DNA from: Spirochaetia bacterium UBA5763
Lineage (GTDB): Bacteria; Spirochaetota; UBA4802; UBA5550
Direction: 5' to 3'
DNA: 64,000 nucleotides
NCBI GenBank assembly: GCA_002418835.1
Contig: DIEX01000006.1
Coordinates: 1-64,000 of the forward strand
Shown here one piece after another: positions 26,984 to 35,635 of the stretch. The notes under the pieces are model-generated. The model worked only from the letters and a program-made list of their open reading frames with translations, did not search any database and had not been told where the DNA came from. How positions within the stretch are numbered: position 1 is the first letter of the stretch; each line of letters begins with the position of its first letter. Made by a program: the position numbers and the translations under genes.

Positions 26984-27874
26984 ATGGTATTGAAACGGAT
27001 AATATCCTGTTTAGCCATAATCAGCGTAGTATTTTTAATGTCGTGTTATGATGTGTCGTATGATAAGGATGATGGTGCAGCAGCAACAGGGAATTGGACT
27101 GATGGACTTACAACAAAGCAGATCGTTGAAGGGATGGAAGTTAAAGCAAATATTTCCAGTGATGATTCAAGCAAATGTACTGACTGCGAAGAAGAAGTAT
27201 TTGAATTAGTATGGGTATTGCCTATTTTTATTGGTGGAAATTGGTCTGTTTATTCACTTGCACTCGGTGAAGATACAAATAATGATTGGGAACTTTTACT
27301 TGATACAGTTACTTCTGAAAAAATCTCTGGTGGTTACTGGAAATATACCTGTAAAACTAAAAGAACATGGGTGTCTAATGAATATCTCATTTCCTATAAA
27401 ATCTGTTTAACAGACTCTAATAATCAAACATTCACAAATATTGTTTCATTCTCAGTTTTACCTAATGATGCTACATTAAGAATTACGATTGATCCGGCAA
27501 GTGAACGTAATACTGCTAAAACTTCGTTAGCTGGATTCTGGCTCACAAAAGAATGGAAATTGTATTGTAACATTGAAAGTTACTGGACACCAATATCTAT
27601 CGAATCTAATGCTGTCACAAATACAAATGCAAAATCATTTGTACCTGTCTATTTCAGAATAAAATCAGACCTGAGAGCACAGGGGATAGGTATTGTTACT
27701 CATTATTCAAATAGTTCATTCTGTAAAACTTCAAGAATTACTCCCGATGCAGTAGATGCTTTAGCAACATTTCAGTTTAAATTTGAAGACCTTCCATTGG
27801 AGCAACTCAGTCAGGAACCTGATGGAGCTTATGATTATGATGATGTAATTTTCAAAGTTGAGGTTTTAAAATAA
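26984..27874 (+). CDS. Putative lipoprotein of unknown function
   Basis: This 296-residue protein begins MVLKRIISCLAIISVVFLMS followed by Cys21, a lipobox of the relaxed spirochaetal type. The mature protein is beta-rich with many Thr, Ser, Asn and Trp residues and two close cysteines (KCTDCEEE), plus further cysteines that could pair. I do not recognise a domain. The gene stands alone between an inverted repeat and a good terminator, has the GGGGAG ribosome binding site, and is visibly richer in A/T than the enzyme genes nearby, so recent acquisition is possible. A surface-exposed role is inferred from lipidation only. Confidence 0.7.
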   Translation: MVLKRIISCLAIISVVFLMSCYDVSYDKDDGAAATGNWTDGLTTKQIVEGMEVKANISSDDSSKCTDCEEEVFELVWVLPIFIGGNWSVYSLALGEDTNNDWELLLDTVTSEKISGGYWKYTCKTKRTWVSNEYLISYKICLTDSNNQTFTNIVSFSVLPNDATLRITIDPASERNTAKTSLAGFWLTKEWKLYCNIESYWTPISIESNAVTNTNAKSFVPVYFRIKSDLRAQGIGIVTHYSNSSFCKTSRITPDAVDALATFQFKFEDLPLEQLSQEPDGAYDYDDVIFKVEVLK

Positions 27875-27893
27875 CCATAAACCATTTATAATT

Positions 27894-27924
27894 AAAAAAG
27901 GGTGACCCAAATCACCCTTTTTTT
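27894..27924 (+). terminator. Intrinsic terminator of the lipoprotein gene
   Basis: AAAAAAGGGTGA (27894-27905) pairs with TCACCCTTTTTTT (27912-27924) across a 6-nt loop, 20 bp after the lipoprotein stop. The A-run on the other side would let it stop transcription from the right as well, including the leftward LsrG-like gene. Confidence 0.88.
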
Positions 27925-27972
27925 ATACTCTCATCAAAGCAGTTAAATTATCCTTTTCAAACATACCCTCCA

Positions 27973-27993
27973 TGTACTCCGTGCCTCCGTGGT
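27973..27993 (+). repeat. Short dispersed element, copy 1
   Basis: The stretch containing ACTCCGTGCCTCC matches, in inverted orientation, the element at 28811-28835 (ACTCCGTGACTCC on the minus strand). Nearby, 28060-28079 has a tandem ATCTGTGTCC/ATCTGTGTAA. These phrases resemble short dispersed intergenic repeats common in several bacterial genomes, but copy number here cannot be judged. Confidence 0.4.
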
Positions 27994-28117
27994 AAAAACT
28001 TCAAGAATATTCGTATCGCTGGATGCTCCGACAACATGTAAAAAGAAAAAAACCGTGTATATCTGTGTCCATCTGTGTAAAATAATTTAAACACCAACTG
28101 AAATACTATCCGGAATC

Positions 28118-28426
28118 TCACCACTCCCCTTCATCCACCGGTTCAACAACCCTGTGCGGAACCCCCTCTCTCGGCTTCTCCATCCACGGTGCAACCTTAT
28201 CTCTCCACACAGCATAATGTGCAGTCTCTTTATGCGCTGCTGCATCCTCATCAGTACGGTAAGCCTCATACAGCGTAAACTCCGCCGGATTATGAATTGA
28301 CTGAAGAACATCAAATCTCAGGTTACCCTGCTCCTTCATAGAATTTCTGTGGTTTTCAATTGTTGCTTTTATAAATTCATCAATATGCTCTTTCTTAACA
28401 TAAACTTTTACGCAGGTTACTATCAA
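28118..28426 (-). CDS. ABM-domain monooxygenase, LsrG/YgiN-like
   Basis: This 102-residue protein contains the ABM fold pattern: VTCVKVYVKKEHIDEFIKAT, NHRNSMKEQGNLRFDVLQS, FTLYEAYRTDEDAAAHKETA. It is very like the LsrG-type family, whose members isomerise phospho-AI-2, and the YgiN quinol monooxygenases. The preferred start is TTG at 28426, 5 bp after GGAGG; the frame stays open upstream through the 21-bp repeats to 28648, but that extension is low-complexity and not homologous. It is a single gene flanked by inverted short repeats, so its physiological substrate is unclear. Confidence 0.82.
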   Translation of the reverse strand: MIVTCVKVYVKKEHIDEFIKATIENHRNSMKEQGNLRFDVLQSIHNPAEFTLYEAYRTDEDAAAHKETAHYAVWRDKVAPWMEKPREGVPHRVVEPVDEGEW

Positions 28427-28469
28427 ATCATGCCTCCATTCAGATGATAAATTTCTACTGCCGGTTTTG

Positions 28470-28787
28470 CTTCTATTTATATCAGTGTAGATAAAAATTA
28501 TCTCAGCGTCGAGTAATTTTGTATCAAAGTTGATTGAATTTGTATTAAAACCGGCTGAATTTATATTGAAACTGACTGAAATTATATCAACGTCGACTGA
28601 ATTTACATTAAAATCGATGCAATTTATATCAACGCTGACTGAAATCATATTGAAACCGGCTGAATTTATATTGAAACCGATTGAAATTATATCAACGTCG
28701 ACTGAATTTACATTAAAATCGATGAAATTTATATCAACGCTGACTTAATTTATATCAACACCGGCTGAATTTATATTGATGCCTGCT
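28470..28787. repeat. 21-bp tandem repeat array (about 14-15 copies)
   Basis: From 28536 to 28787 there are twelve consecutive 21-bp units of the type GAATTTATATTGAAACCGGCT without spacing errors; two or three decayed units extend back to about 28470. Units at 28578-28640 recur at 28683-28745 with one mismatch in 63, which shows a 105-bp (five-unit) duplication. Because 21 is a multiple of three, several frames stay open by chance (for example 28530-28748 on the plus strand), with no ribosome binding site. The array ends 45 bp upstream of the LsrG-like start. Confidence 0.92.
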
Positions 28788-28810
28788 ATTTTTCATCACC
28801 ACCCGCTTCG

Positions 28811-28835
28811 CTGGAGTCACGGAGTTCACAGAGTT
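28811..28835 (-). repeat. Short dispersed element, copy 2 (inverted)
   Basis: Read on the minus strand this stretch contains ACTCCGTGACTCC and so is an inverted relative of the element at 27973. The two copies bracket the LsrG-like gene and the repeat array. The remaining spacer up to the reductase start holds nothing else recognisable. Confidence 0.4.
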
Positions 28836-28940
28836 AAAAATAAAACCGGAAAGAACTGGCTTTACTTCATTGACAAATGTTTCCCCTTTTAAAAAATAAT
28901 TACCTGTAGATAAATCCTAAACAACCCCCGAGGAGCACCC

Positions 28941-30944
28941 ATGTTCGAAAAACTTTTTCAGCCCATAACAATAAATAAAACCGGAATAAAAAACCGCATT
29001 GCCTACCCGTCACTTGCCCTGAACTACTCCGATGACCGCAGACTCAATGACAGGTACATGAACTTCTACCGCGAGAAAGCTCAAGGAGGTGCAGGAATTG
29101 TCACAGTGGGCCCGGTGCTCTTTGATGACACTGGAACCGGCGTAATCACTCCATCTATTGCTGATGAAAAAGCAATCCCCGCCTTCAGGGAACTTGCTTC
29201 TGTAATAAAAAATGAAGGCGCCCGCGCATGGATGCAGCTTTACCACGCCGGTGCCTACGCATATAAATCGATGATGAACGGAAGGGAGACAATTGCACCC
29301 TCCCCCGTCTACTCAAAGTATTCAAAGGAGACTCCCCGCGAAATGACTATTGAGGATATCCTATCATTACAGGAAGCTTTTATAACCGGAGCAGAGAGAG
29401 CAAAGGAAGCCGGTTTTGACGGAGTTGAACTTCTGGGCTCAGCAGGTTATCTCATCACGCAATTCCTCTCTCCAATAAAAAATCTGAGGAGTGACGAATA
29501 CGGAGGATCTTTTGAAAACAGGACACGGTTTACCCGTGAGCTCATAGAGAAGATGCGCAAACGACTGGGCCCCGATTTCCCCATAACAATAAGAATGGCC
29601 GGGAACGACTTTGTACCGGGAAGCAACACAAGCAGCGAGGTACCACTTATCGCAAAAGTTTATGAAGAGGCCGGAATAAATGCAATAAGCGTAACCGGCG
29701 GCTGGCATGAATCTCAGGTACCGCAACTTGCAATGGAACTCCCGCGCGGAGGTTTCTCTTACCTTGCAAAAGCAGTGAAAGAAGCTGTATCGATTCCGGT
29801 AATAGCCTCCAACAGAATTGCCGATCCATTTACCGCAGTGCAGATCATCAAAGACGGCATGGCTGACATGATAAACCTGGGCCGTGTTCTCATTGCAGAT
29901 CCCTTCTGGCCTGAGAAAGTGAAACAGGGGAATATTGATGAAATTCGACCATGTGTGGCCTGTTCTCAGGGGTGCACTGATGAATTCTTCAGCGGACGTT
30001 CAGTAATCTGCCTGGCAAACCCCCGTGCCGGTTTTGAAGGGGAGCGGAATATCCCGAAGACAGACAATCCGAAAAAAGTTATGGTAGTAGGAGCAGGGCC
30101 TGCGGGGCTTGAGGCAGCATACCGCGCTGCTGAGGCTGGCCATTCTGTTCAACTCTACGAAAAGAATGATGATATCGGAGGACAGTTATGGGCCGCCGGT
30201 ACTCCTCCTCATAAGCAGGAGCTCTGGGAGTTCATCCGCTATTACGAAGCAATGCTTGCGAAGTATAACGTTACTCTCCACCTTGAAACTGAAGTTACGC
30301 CTGAACTTATTAAAAATGAAAAACCAGATTTTATCATTGCGGCAGAGGGTGCAGAGGAGATTCTCCCGCCCATTGACGGAATTGATGACAGCAGTATTTT
30401 TTCCGCATGGAGTGTACTTGAAAATGATCCTGATCTCGGCAGAAAAATTGCCGTAATCGGTGGAGGGGCAGTTGGCCTGGAAACCGCAGAATTCCTGGCA
30501 GCAAAAGGGACTCTCGATCCGGAAACACTCTTCTTCCTCTTTAAATATAAGGCAGAAAGTTATGACAGGCTACATGAACTCATCAGAAAAGGAACAAAGG
30601 AAGTCACTGTTTTTGAAATGCTCCCCCGCGTCGGAAAAGGTGTTGGTAAATCGACTAAATGGATACTTATGGGTAATATAGAAGATCATGATGTAAAAAT
30701 AGTTACAGATGCGAAGGTCACCTCTGTCAGAAATAACACCGTAATTTATGAAAAAGACGGGAACACTCATAGCGATAAGTTTGACAGTATAATAAACGCT
30801 GCCGGTGCAAAATCAGTAAGAACGGGTGCTGAAAAGCTTCAGGAGACGGGTATTCCTTTTGCAGTTATAGGGGACAGTGTACGCCCTATGAATATTCTTC
30901 AGGCAATACATGAAGGATTTCTTGCAGTGATGAATATGAAATAA
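28941..30944 (+). CDS. NADH:flavin oxidoreductase, 2,4-dienoyl-CoA/2-enoate reductase type
   Basis: The 667-residue protein has an Old Yellow Enzyme TIM barrel (residues 1-340, FMN-binding, with GFDGVELLGSAGYLITQFLS), a 4Fe-4S cysteine cluster CVACSQGC then Cys about 12 residues later, and a C-terminal FAD/NAD(P) domain with VVGAGPAGLEAAYRAAEAG and AVIGGGAVGLETAEFLAAKG. This is the FadH/2-enoate reductase architecture, which moves electrons from NAD(P)H via FAD and Fe-S to FMN to reduce an alpha,beta-unsaturated substrate. GAGGAG precedes the ATG. The natural substrate cannot be read from sequence. It is transcribed alone and ends at the palindromes at 31021. Confidence 0.9.
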   Translation: MFEKLFQPITINKTGIKNRIAYPSLALNYSDDRRLNDRYMNFYREKAQGGAGIVTVGPVLFDDTGTGVITPSIADEKAIPAFRELASVIKNEGARAWMQLYHAGAYAYKSMMNGRETIAPSPVYSKYSKETPREMTIEDILSLQEAFITGAERAKEAGFDGVELLGSAGYLITQFLSPIKNLRSDEYGGSFENRTRFTRELIEKMRKRLGPDFPITIRMAGNDFVPGSNTSSEVPLIAKVYEEAGINAISVTGGWHESQVPQLAMELPRGGFSYLAKAVKEAVSIPVIASNRIADPFTAVQIIKDGMADMINLGRVLIADPFWPEKVKQGNIDEIRPCVACSQGCTDEFFSGRSVICLANPRAGFEGERNIPKTDNPKKVMVVGAGPAGLEAAYRAAEAGHSVQLYEKNDDIGGQLWAAGTPPHKQELWEFIRYYEAMLAKYNVTLHLETEVTPELIKNEKPDFIIAAEGAEEILPPIDGIDDSSIFSAWSVLENDPDLGRKIAVIGGGAVGLETAEFLAAKGTLDPETLFFLFKYKAESYDRLHELIRKGTKEVTVFEMLPRVGKGVGKSTKWILMGNIEDHDVKIVTDAKVTSVRNNTVIYEKDGNTHSDKFDSIINAAGAKSVRTGAEKLQETGIPFAVIGDSVRPMNILQAIHEGFLAVMNMK

Positions 30945-31020
30945 TATCCGGAATGATTTATCTTTAATAAAATTCCGATAAACCAGGTACTTTTTCAATA
31001 CCGGAACTCAACGATCCCCC

Positions 31021-31060
31021 GCCTGCCCGCAGGCTACCCCCTTTGAAAGGGGGTATTTTC
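31021..31060 (+). terminator. Compound palindrome and terminator
   Basis: GCCTGCCCGCAGGC (31021-31034) is directly followed by TACCCCCTTT, G, AAAGGGGGTA (31035-31055), perfect 10-bp arms around one base, then TTTTCT. It lies 76 bp after the reductase gene and can terminate it. Its unusual GC-rich, double-palindrome form looks like a dispersed intergenic palindromic unit. Confidence 0.65.
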
Positions 31061-31131
31061 TCTGTTTTTTAATTTACAAAAATTACCGGTGAATTGATAT
31101 ATCCCTTAAACACATATTCCAGGAGCATATA

Positions 31132-32562
31132 ATGAGAGTCAGATTCGCCCCAAGCCCCACAGGTTACCTCCACATAGGTAACGCAAGAACAGCCGTAATA
31201 AACTATCTTATAGCAAAAAAGAACAACGCTGAATATATAATAAGAATTGAAGACACTGACAGGGAGAGGAGCACTAAGGAATCAGAGATATCCATACTCA
31301 ATGATCTGAAATGGCTCGGCATCAACTGGACAGAGGGGCCCGACATCGATAAAGGACACGGCCCCTACAGGCAGTCGGAGAGAGATGAGATTTACAGGGA
31401 ATATACTGATAAGCTGATAAAGTCCGGCAGTGCCTTCCGCTGTTTCTGCACCAGGGAACAGGTGGAAGAGGACAAGAACAAAGCCATGGCAGAGAATAAA
31501 CCGTTCCTCGACAGGTGCCGCCACAGGTCCCTTGAGGAGCAGGATAAACTTGCTGCTGAGGGGAAAGAATTTACTGTAAAATTCAAGGTTCCCGAAAACG
31601 AAGCAATTACTTTCGACGATAAAATTAAAGGAACAGTTACATTCAACAGCAGCAATATCGGAGGAGATTTTATTATCGTCCGCTCCGACGGAGGCCCGGT
31701 TTACAATTACATCGTAAGTATCGATGACGCCCTCATGGAGGTTACACATGTAATCCGCGGAGAGGACCACCTCTCCAACACTCCGAAGCAGATGCTCATA
31801 GCAAAAGCCCTGGGACTCCCGCAGCCTGAGTATGCACACCTCCCCCTTATACTGGGCTTTGACAAAAAGAAACTTTCTAAAAGACATGGCATAACTTCAG
31901 TAGATATTTATAAGCAGGAGGGTTACCTCCCTGAAGCGCTGATGAATTACCTTGGTCTCCTTGGCTGGTCAACTGAATCAGGAGAGGAACTCCTTGAGTT
32001 TGATAAACTGGTTGATCTCTTTGATATAACTCACATAGGGAAGAGCCCCGCAGTTTTCGACTTCCAGAAACTGAAATGGATGAACGGCAACTACATGAAG
32101 AAGTATCCTGTGGAGCAGCTTACTGATATGCTGACTCCGTATATTGATGAGGCCGGTTTCTCAACATCAGCAATCGAGAGGAGCAGGCTTGAAGGAATTA
32201 TTGCGATCCTTCGCAATTCATGCGAGATCCTCTCCGACATAAAAAATCTTATCGGTATATTTCTCAATGATATCAATGAACCTGATGAAGACACAGACGC
32301 GCACCTGAAAGAGGATTATGCTCTCGATATAATCAGGATTGCTGCGGAAGTTATAAATGAAGTCAATGAGACCACTTACACATCTGACTTCATCGCAAAG
32401 ATCAAAGAGAAATCTCCGCACAAAGGGAAAAAACTTTTTCACCCCATAAGGGCAATGGTAACCGGGAGACTCAGCGGGCCCGACCTCGACATGGCAATGC
32501 CTTATATCGGATACGAAAACCTCAAAAAGCGTGTTGATTACGCTCACAAGCGCTACTGCTAA
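31132..32562 (+). CDS. gltX: Glutamyl-tRNA synthetase
   Basis: The 476-residue discriminating-type class I synthetase has RFAPSPTGYLHIGNARTA (HIGH variant), RIEDTDRERS, RGEDHLSNTPKQ and KKLSKRHG (KMSKS loop), then the helical anticodon-binding C-domain. It charges tRNA-Glu. AGGAG precedes the ATG by about 7 bp. thiL starts 5 bp after the stop, so the two are probably cotranscribed. Length is normal for the family. Confidence 0.96.
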   Translation: MRVRFAPSPTGYLHIGNARTAVINYLIAKKNNAEYIIRIEDTDRERSTKESEISILNDLKWLGINWTEGPDIDKGHGPYRQSERDEIYREYTDKLIKSGSAFRCFCTREQVEEDKNKAMAENKPFLDRCRHRSLEEQDKLAAEGKEFTVKFKVPENEAITFDDKIKGTVTFNSSNIGGDFIIVRSDGGPVYNYIVSIDDALMEVTHVIRGEDHLSNTPKQMLIAKALGLPQPEYAHLPLILGFDKKKLSKRHGITSVDIYKQEGYLPEALMNYLGLLGWSTESGEELLEFDKLVDLFDITHIGKSPAVFDFQKLKWMNGNYMKKYPVEQLTDMLTPYIDEAGFSTSAIERSRLEGIIAILRNSCEILSDIKNLIGIFLNDINEPDEDTDAHLKEDYALDIIRIAAEVINEVNETTYTSDFIAKIKEKSPHKGKKLFHPIRAMVTGRLSGPDLDMAMPYIGYENLKKRVDYAHKRYC

Positions 32563-32567
32563 GCCCC

Positions 32568-33518
32568 ATGCGGAGTGAATGGGAAATAATAAAAAACATT
32601 AAGGAGAGAGTCGGGATAAGGCCCTCTCCGGACTCTCCGATCTTCGGCATTGGTGATGATTGCGCGGTCTACCGTATTTCTGAAGCACGATACGGGCTTT
32701 TTTCAACAGATATAAGCATAGAAAATGTTCATTTCGATCTCCGGTATACATCATTTCATGATGCGGGATACAGATCCATGAGCGCGAATATATCAGATAT
32801 TTATGCCATGGGGGGAAAGCCTGTACTTGCGCTTGTTGCTCTGGGCCTCCCGGGCGCTCTGCAGCACCAGGATGTGGATGAAATATATAAAGGGATACTT
32901 GCCTCCTCCTCTAAATATAACACGTTTATAGCAGGTGGGGATACATCCGCTTCCGACAAACTTATAATCAGCATTTCAATATATGGTGAAACATCCGTAC
33001 CAGTTTACCGCAGCGGGGCAAAACCGGGTGATTATATTTATCTTACCGGAAAGCCGGGGCTCTCGAAGTTAGGACTCGAACTGCTTCAGAGAGGCAAAGA
33101 TGACGGCAGCTACCCTCTCTCAATTAAAAAACATCTTACTCCTGACCCGCGAGGCGATATAATATCAAGCATTACAGAAGAGTTTGCGCCATCAGCAATG
33201 ATTGATATATCAGACGGGCTCCTCTCCGACCTGCGTCATATCTGTGAAGAGAGCAAAACAGGCTTTATTATTGATACAGACTCCCTTCCGGTGCCTGCTG
33301 AGCTTCTACGTTTTTGCAGCGGGATGAATAATAAAGTGCTTGATTATTCTCTATATAGCGGAGAAGAATACGAACTGCTGTTTACTTCATCTAAACCGGA
33401 ATCAGGTCATGGCGATATTACTCTTATCGGAAGAATTACAGAATCGGGATATTTTCTTAAAACCGGTGATTCATCAGAAGAGATCCTTATTGCAGGATAT
33501 GATCATTTCCGGAGATGA
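32568..33518 (+). CDS. thiL: Thiamine-monophosphate kinase
   Basis: The 316-residue ThiL has GIGDDCAVYRI at the N-terminal ATP/Mg2+ site, STDISIENVHFDLRYTS, GYRSMSANISDIYAMGG and IDISDGLLSDLRHIC, all family motifs supplying the Mg-binding aspartates. It phosphorylates TMP to thiamine diphosphate. No other thiamine gene is in the window, so precursor synthesis or salvage must lie elsewhere. It follows gltX by 5 bp. Confidence 0.94.
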   Translation: MRSEWEIIKNIKERVGIRPSPDSPIFGIGDDCAVYRISEARYGLFSTDISIENVHFDLRYTSFHDAGYRSMSANISDIYAMGGKPVLALVALGLPGALQHQDVDEIYKGILASSSKYNTFIAGGDTSASDKLIISISIYGETSVPVYRSGAKPGDYIYLTGKPGLSKLGLELLQRGKDDGSYPLSIKKHLTPDPRGDIISSITEEFAPSAMIDISDGLLSDLRHICEESKTGFIIDTDSLPVPAELLRFCSGMNNKVLDYSLYSGEEYELLFTSSKPESGHGDITLIGRITESGYFLKTGDSSEEILIAGYDHFRR

Positions 33519-33561
33519 AACTCCGTCTGTAATCAATACAATTAAATAGAAGGAAGCATTT

Positions 33562-34257
33562 ATGAAACTGAGAATTTCAATTCTTGTATTCATCATTACT
33601 TTAACAGCTTCATGCAAGCAGACTCCGGCAGGTATACCGTCAGGCTCATGGAATTATGACCTTATTGTCAATGGCGTTAAAGCAGGCACTGCCAATGTAT
33701 CCAATGAAAAAAACGGTGATACATATATTTTAAAAAGTGAAATGTCTCTTTCTGTCGGTTCAATTCAAAACCGCTCTATGCAGATTATTAAAGAAACCAC
33801 TGATTTCAAACCTCTGAGCCTTGAAATGCTTAACACTGTTAAAGACAGCAGCACCGGTAAAACACAGGTGATTAATAAAACCGCAACTTTTCAAGGCAAT
33901 GAAGTTTCTCTCAATTCCGGGGATTACAAATCAACATTTAAAATCGATGAACCTTTTATCCTGGATGGGAATTATTTTTTTAATGAACTTCTGAAAACTA
34001 ATTTCAAAAAAGGTACAAAAGTTAAAGCTAATATTTATGAACCCACAGTGGAACTTGAAGATCCTATACTGGTGGTTGTTGAGGTAATGGGTTACGAAAA
34101 TATCGATGTAAACGGTAAAATAAAAAAGCTGATGCATATAAAACATAAAGTTGAAAAACTTAAAAGCCTTGATGTGTATATAAATGACAATGGTATTACT
34201 GAAAAAGTTGTTATAAAAATGCTAAACAACGTATTTGAGCTGGTAAAGGTTGATTAA
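33562..34257 (+). CDS. Putative lipoprotein (DUF3108-like)
   Basis: The 231-residue protein has a signal peptide with lipobox LTASC (Cys at about 18). The mature part is a beta-rich domain with GSWNYDLIVNGVKAGTANVS, a pattern similar to DUF3108-type outer-membrane/periplasmic proteins. The exact role is unknown. It is followed after 3 bp by a transglutaminase-like gene; this pairing, together with thiL 43 bp upstream, suggests a common transcript. AAGGAA supports the ATG. Confidence 0.65.
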   Translation: MKLRISILVFIITLTASCKQTPAGIPSGSWNYDLIVNGVKAGTANVSNEKNGDTYILKSEMSLSVGSIQNRSMQIIKETTDFKPLSLEMLNTVKDSSTGKTQVINKTATFQGNEVSLNSGDYKSTFKIDEPFILDGNYFFNELLKTNFKKGTKVKANIYEPTVELEDPILVVVEVMGYENIDVNGKIKKLMHIKHKVEKLKSLDVYINDNGITEKVVIKMLNNVFELVKVD

Positions 34258-34260
34258 AAA

Positions 34261-35034
34261 ATGAAAAGGCGCTTTATATCATACTCAATCATCCTTGCTA
34301 TGTTTTCCATAGCAGTATACGCGTCTATACCGGTTTCATCGTTTATTATAGAGCCTGAAAAGCTGCATGATGCTGTGTACAGCCAGAAAGAGTCCAGATT
34401 CTGGATTAAGTCATCAGATAAAGACTTCGAACTCCCGCGCACATCAACACAAAAAATCATTTCTGACTCATGGGCAATAAAAGGGAGAAAACTGATAGTG
34501 GCCACAGGAGATTTCCCTGTTCCGGAGGATGGCTCAGTATCTCAATACCTTAAGGATACACCATACCTGAATTTAAACAGCAGGGAGATCCGGGAGACTG
34601 CCGCAAAATTCAGCAAATCGGCAGATCCTGTTAAAGATATATCCATCTTCGTTTACAATCATATCTCTGATAAAAAAGAAGGAATTCCTATTATCCCCGC
34701 TTTACCAATATTAAAAGACCGTGCCGGAGACTGCACTGAGCATAGTGTCTTAACGGTTGCACTTTTAAGGGCATCGGGAATCCCGGCCAGAGCTGTTGTC
34801 GGAATTATTCTGTCAGAATACTTTAACGGTAAAAAAGATGTTTTTGTTTATCACATGTGGGTTGAAGCTTATGTGAATAAAAAATGGATACTGGTTGACT
34901 CCACCCGCCCTATGCATCTGAACCACAACAGGTATATAGCTTTCACTTTTCACAATTTAAAAACTGAAGGGCCAATAGATTATCTGAATGCACTCTCTGT
35001 TATTACCAATATTAAAATCAGGCAGGTTGATTAG
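34261..35034 (+). CDS. Secreted transglutaminase-like protein
   Basis: The 257-residue protein has a cleavable-looking signal peptide (residues 1-22) and a transglutaminase/cysteine-protease-like core with catalytic Cys in RAGDCTEHSVL, His in YHMWVEAYVN and Asp in ILVDSTRPMH. The Cys-His-Asp order matches the transglut_core family, whose bacterial members are mostly proteases or peptide-processing enzymes. It is predicted periplasmic. The preceding lipoprotein gene, 3 bp away, is a likely partner or substrate. Its 3' end overlaps the convergent rsmD by 17 bp. Confidence 0.85.
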   Translation: MKRRFISYSIILAMFSIAVYASIPVSSFIIEPEKLHDAVYSQKESRFWIKSSDKDFELPRTSTQKIISDSWAIKGRKLIVATGDFPVPEDGSVSQYLKDTPYLNLNSREIRETAAKFSKSADPVKDISIFVYNHISDKKEGIPIIPALPILKDRAGDCTEHSVLTVALLRASGIPARAVVGIILSEYFNGKKDVFVYHMWVEAYVNKKWILVDSTRPMHLNHNRYIAFTFHNLKTEGPIDYLNALSVITNIKIRQVD

Positions 35035-35626
35035 AAGCATTTAAATCAACTGCATAAACTGACAGTGATGTTGTACCATATTTTTTCATTGAAATTCTGG
35101 TATAGACAGAACATTTATCCGGCAGAATATTTGATGAAAAATGCTGAACAACAATTACTCCATCATTTTTGAGAACTCCCGCCTCATTTATACTTTCGAT
35201 AATACTGCTGTATGAAACGGCTTCACCTTTAACTTTTTCATACGGCGGATCTAAAAAAAAGATATCCGCCTTAATCCTGCGCCTGGCAATATCACTAAGA
35301 GCATCAACAGCTTTCATATTGAGAATTACTGCTTTATCTCCTGAATTGATTGAACTGATAAAGTCCCTGATAAAAACATATCTTGTTCGATCAGCCTCAT
35401 TCAGAATAACACAATCAACCCCCCTGCTCAGAGCCTCAATCCCGATCTGCCCGGAACCGGAAAACAGATCGACAAAGATCCTGCCATAAAAATGTTCCCC
35501 GAGTATTGAGAATAGAGCACCCTTCACTTTCTGGGGCGTAATATCAGCATCTCCATACCTGCTGTTCAGAAAAGGGATCACTTTCCCCCTGAGAGACCCT
35601 GATATTATTCTTACAGTCCCTTTCAC
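35018..35626 (-). CDS. rsmD: 16S rRNA (guanine(966)-N(2))-methyltransferase RsmD
   Basis: The 202-residue methyltransferase begins VRIISGSLRGKVIPF and has the SAM-binding DLFSGSGQIGIEALSRG and the catalytic FFLDPPYEK (NPPF/DPPY motif), together characteristic of RsmD. The start is GTG at 35626 with no strong ribosome binding site. It overlaps the end of the convergent transglutaminase gene by 17 bp. In many bacteria rsmD is followed by coaD, but not here. Confidence 0.93.
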   Translation of the reverse strand: MKGTVRIISGSLRGKVIPFLNSRYGDADITPQKVKGALFSILGEHFYGRIFVDLFSGSGQIGIEALSRGVDCVILNEADRTRYVFIRDFISSINSGDKAVILNMKAVDALSDIARRRIKADIFFLDPPYEKVKGEAVSYSSIIESINEAGVLKNDGVIVVQHFSSNILPDKCSVYTRISMKKYGTTSLSVYAVDLNASNQPA

Positions 35627-35635
35627 TTGTACCGG

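Noticed and set aside
28530..28748. Plus-strand 72-codon ORF made of seven-residue repeats
   Set aside because: A 21-bp repeat keeps several frames open by chance; there is no ribosome binding site or family-like content.
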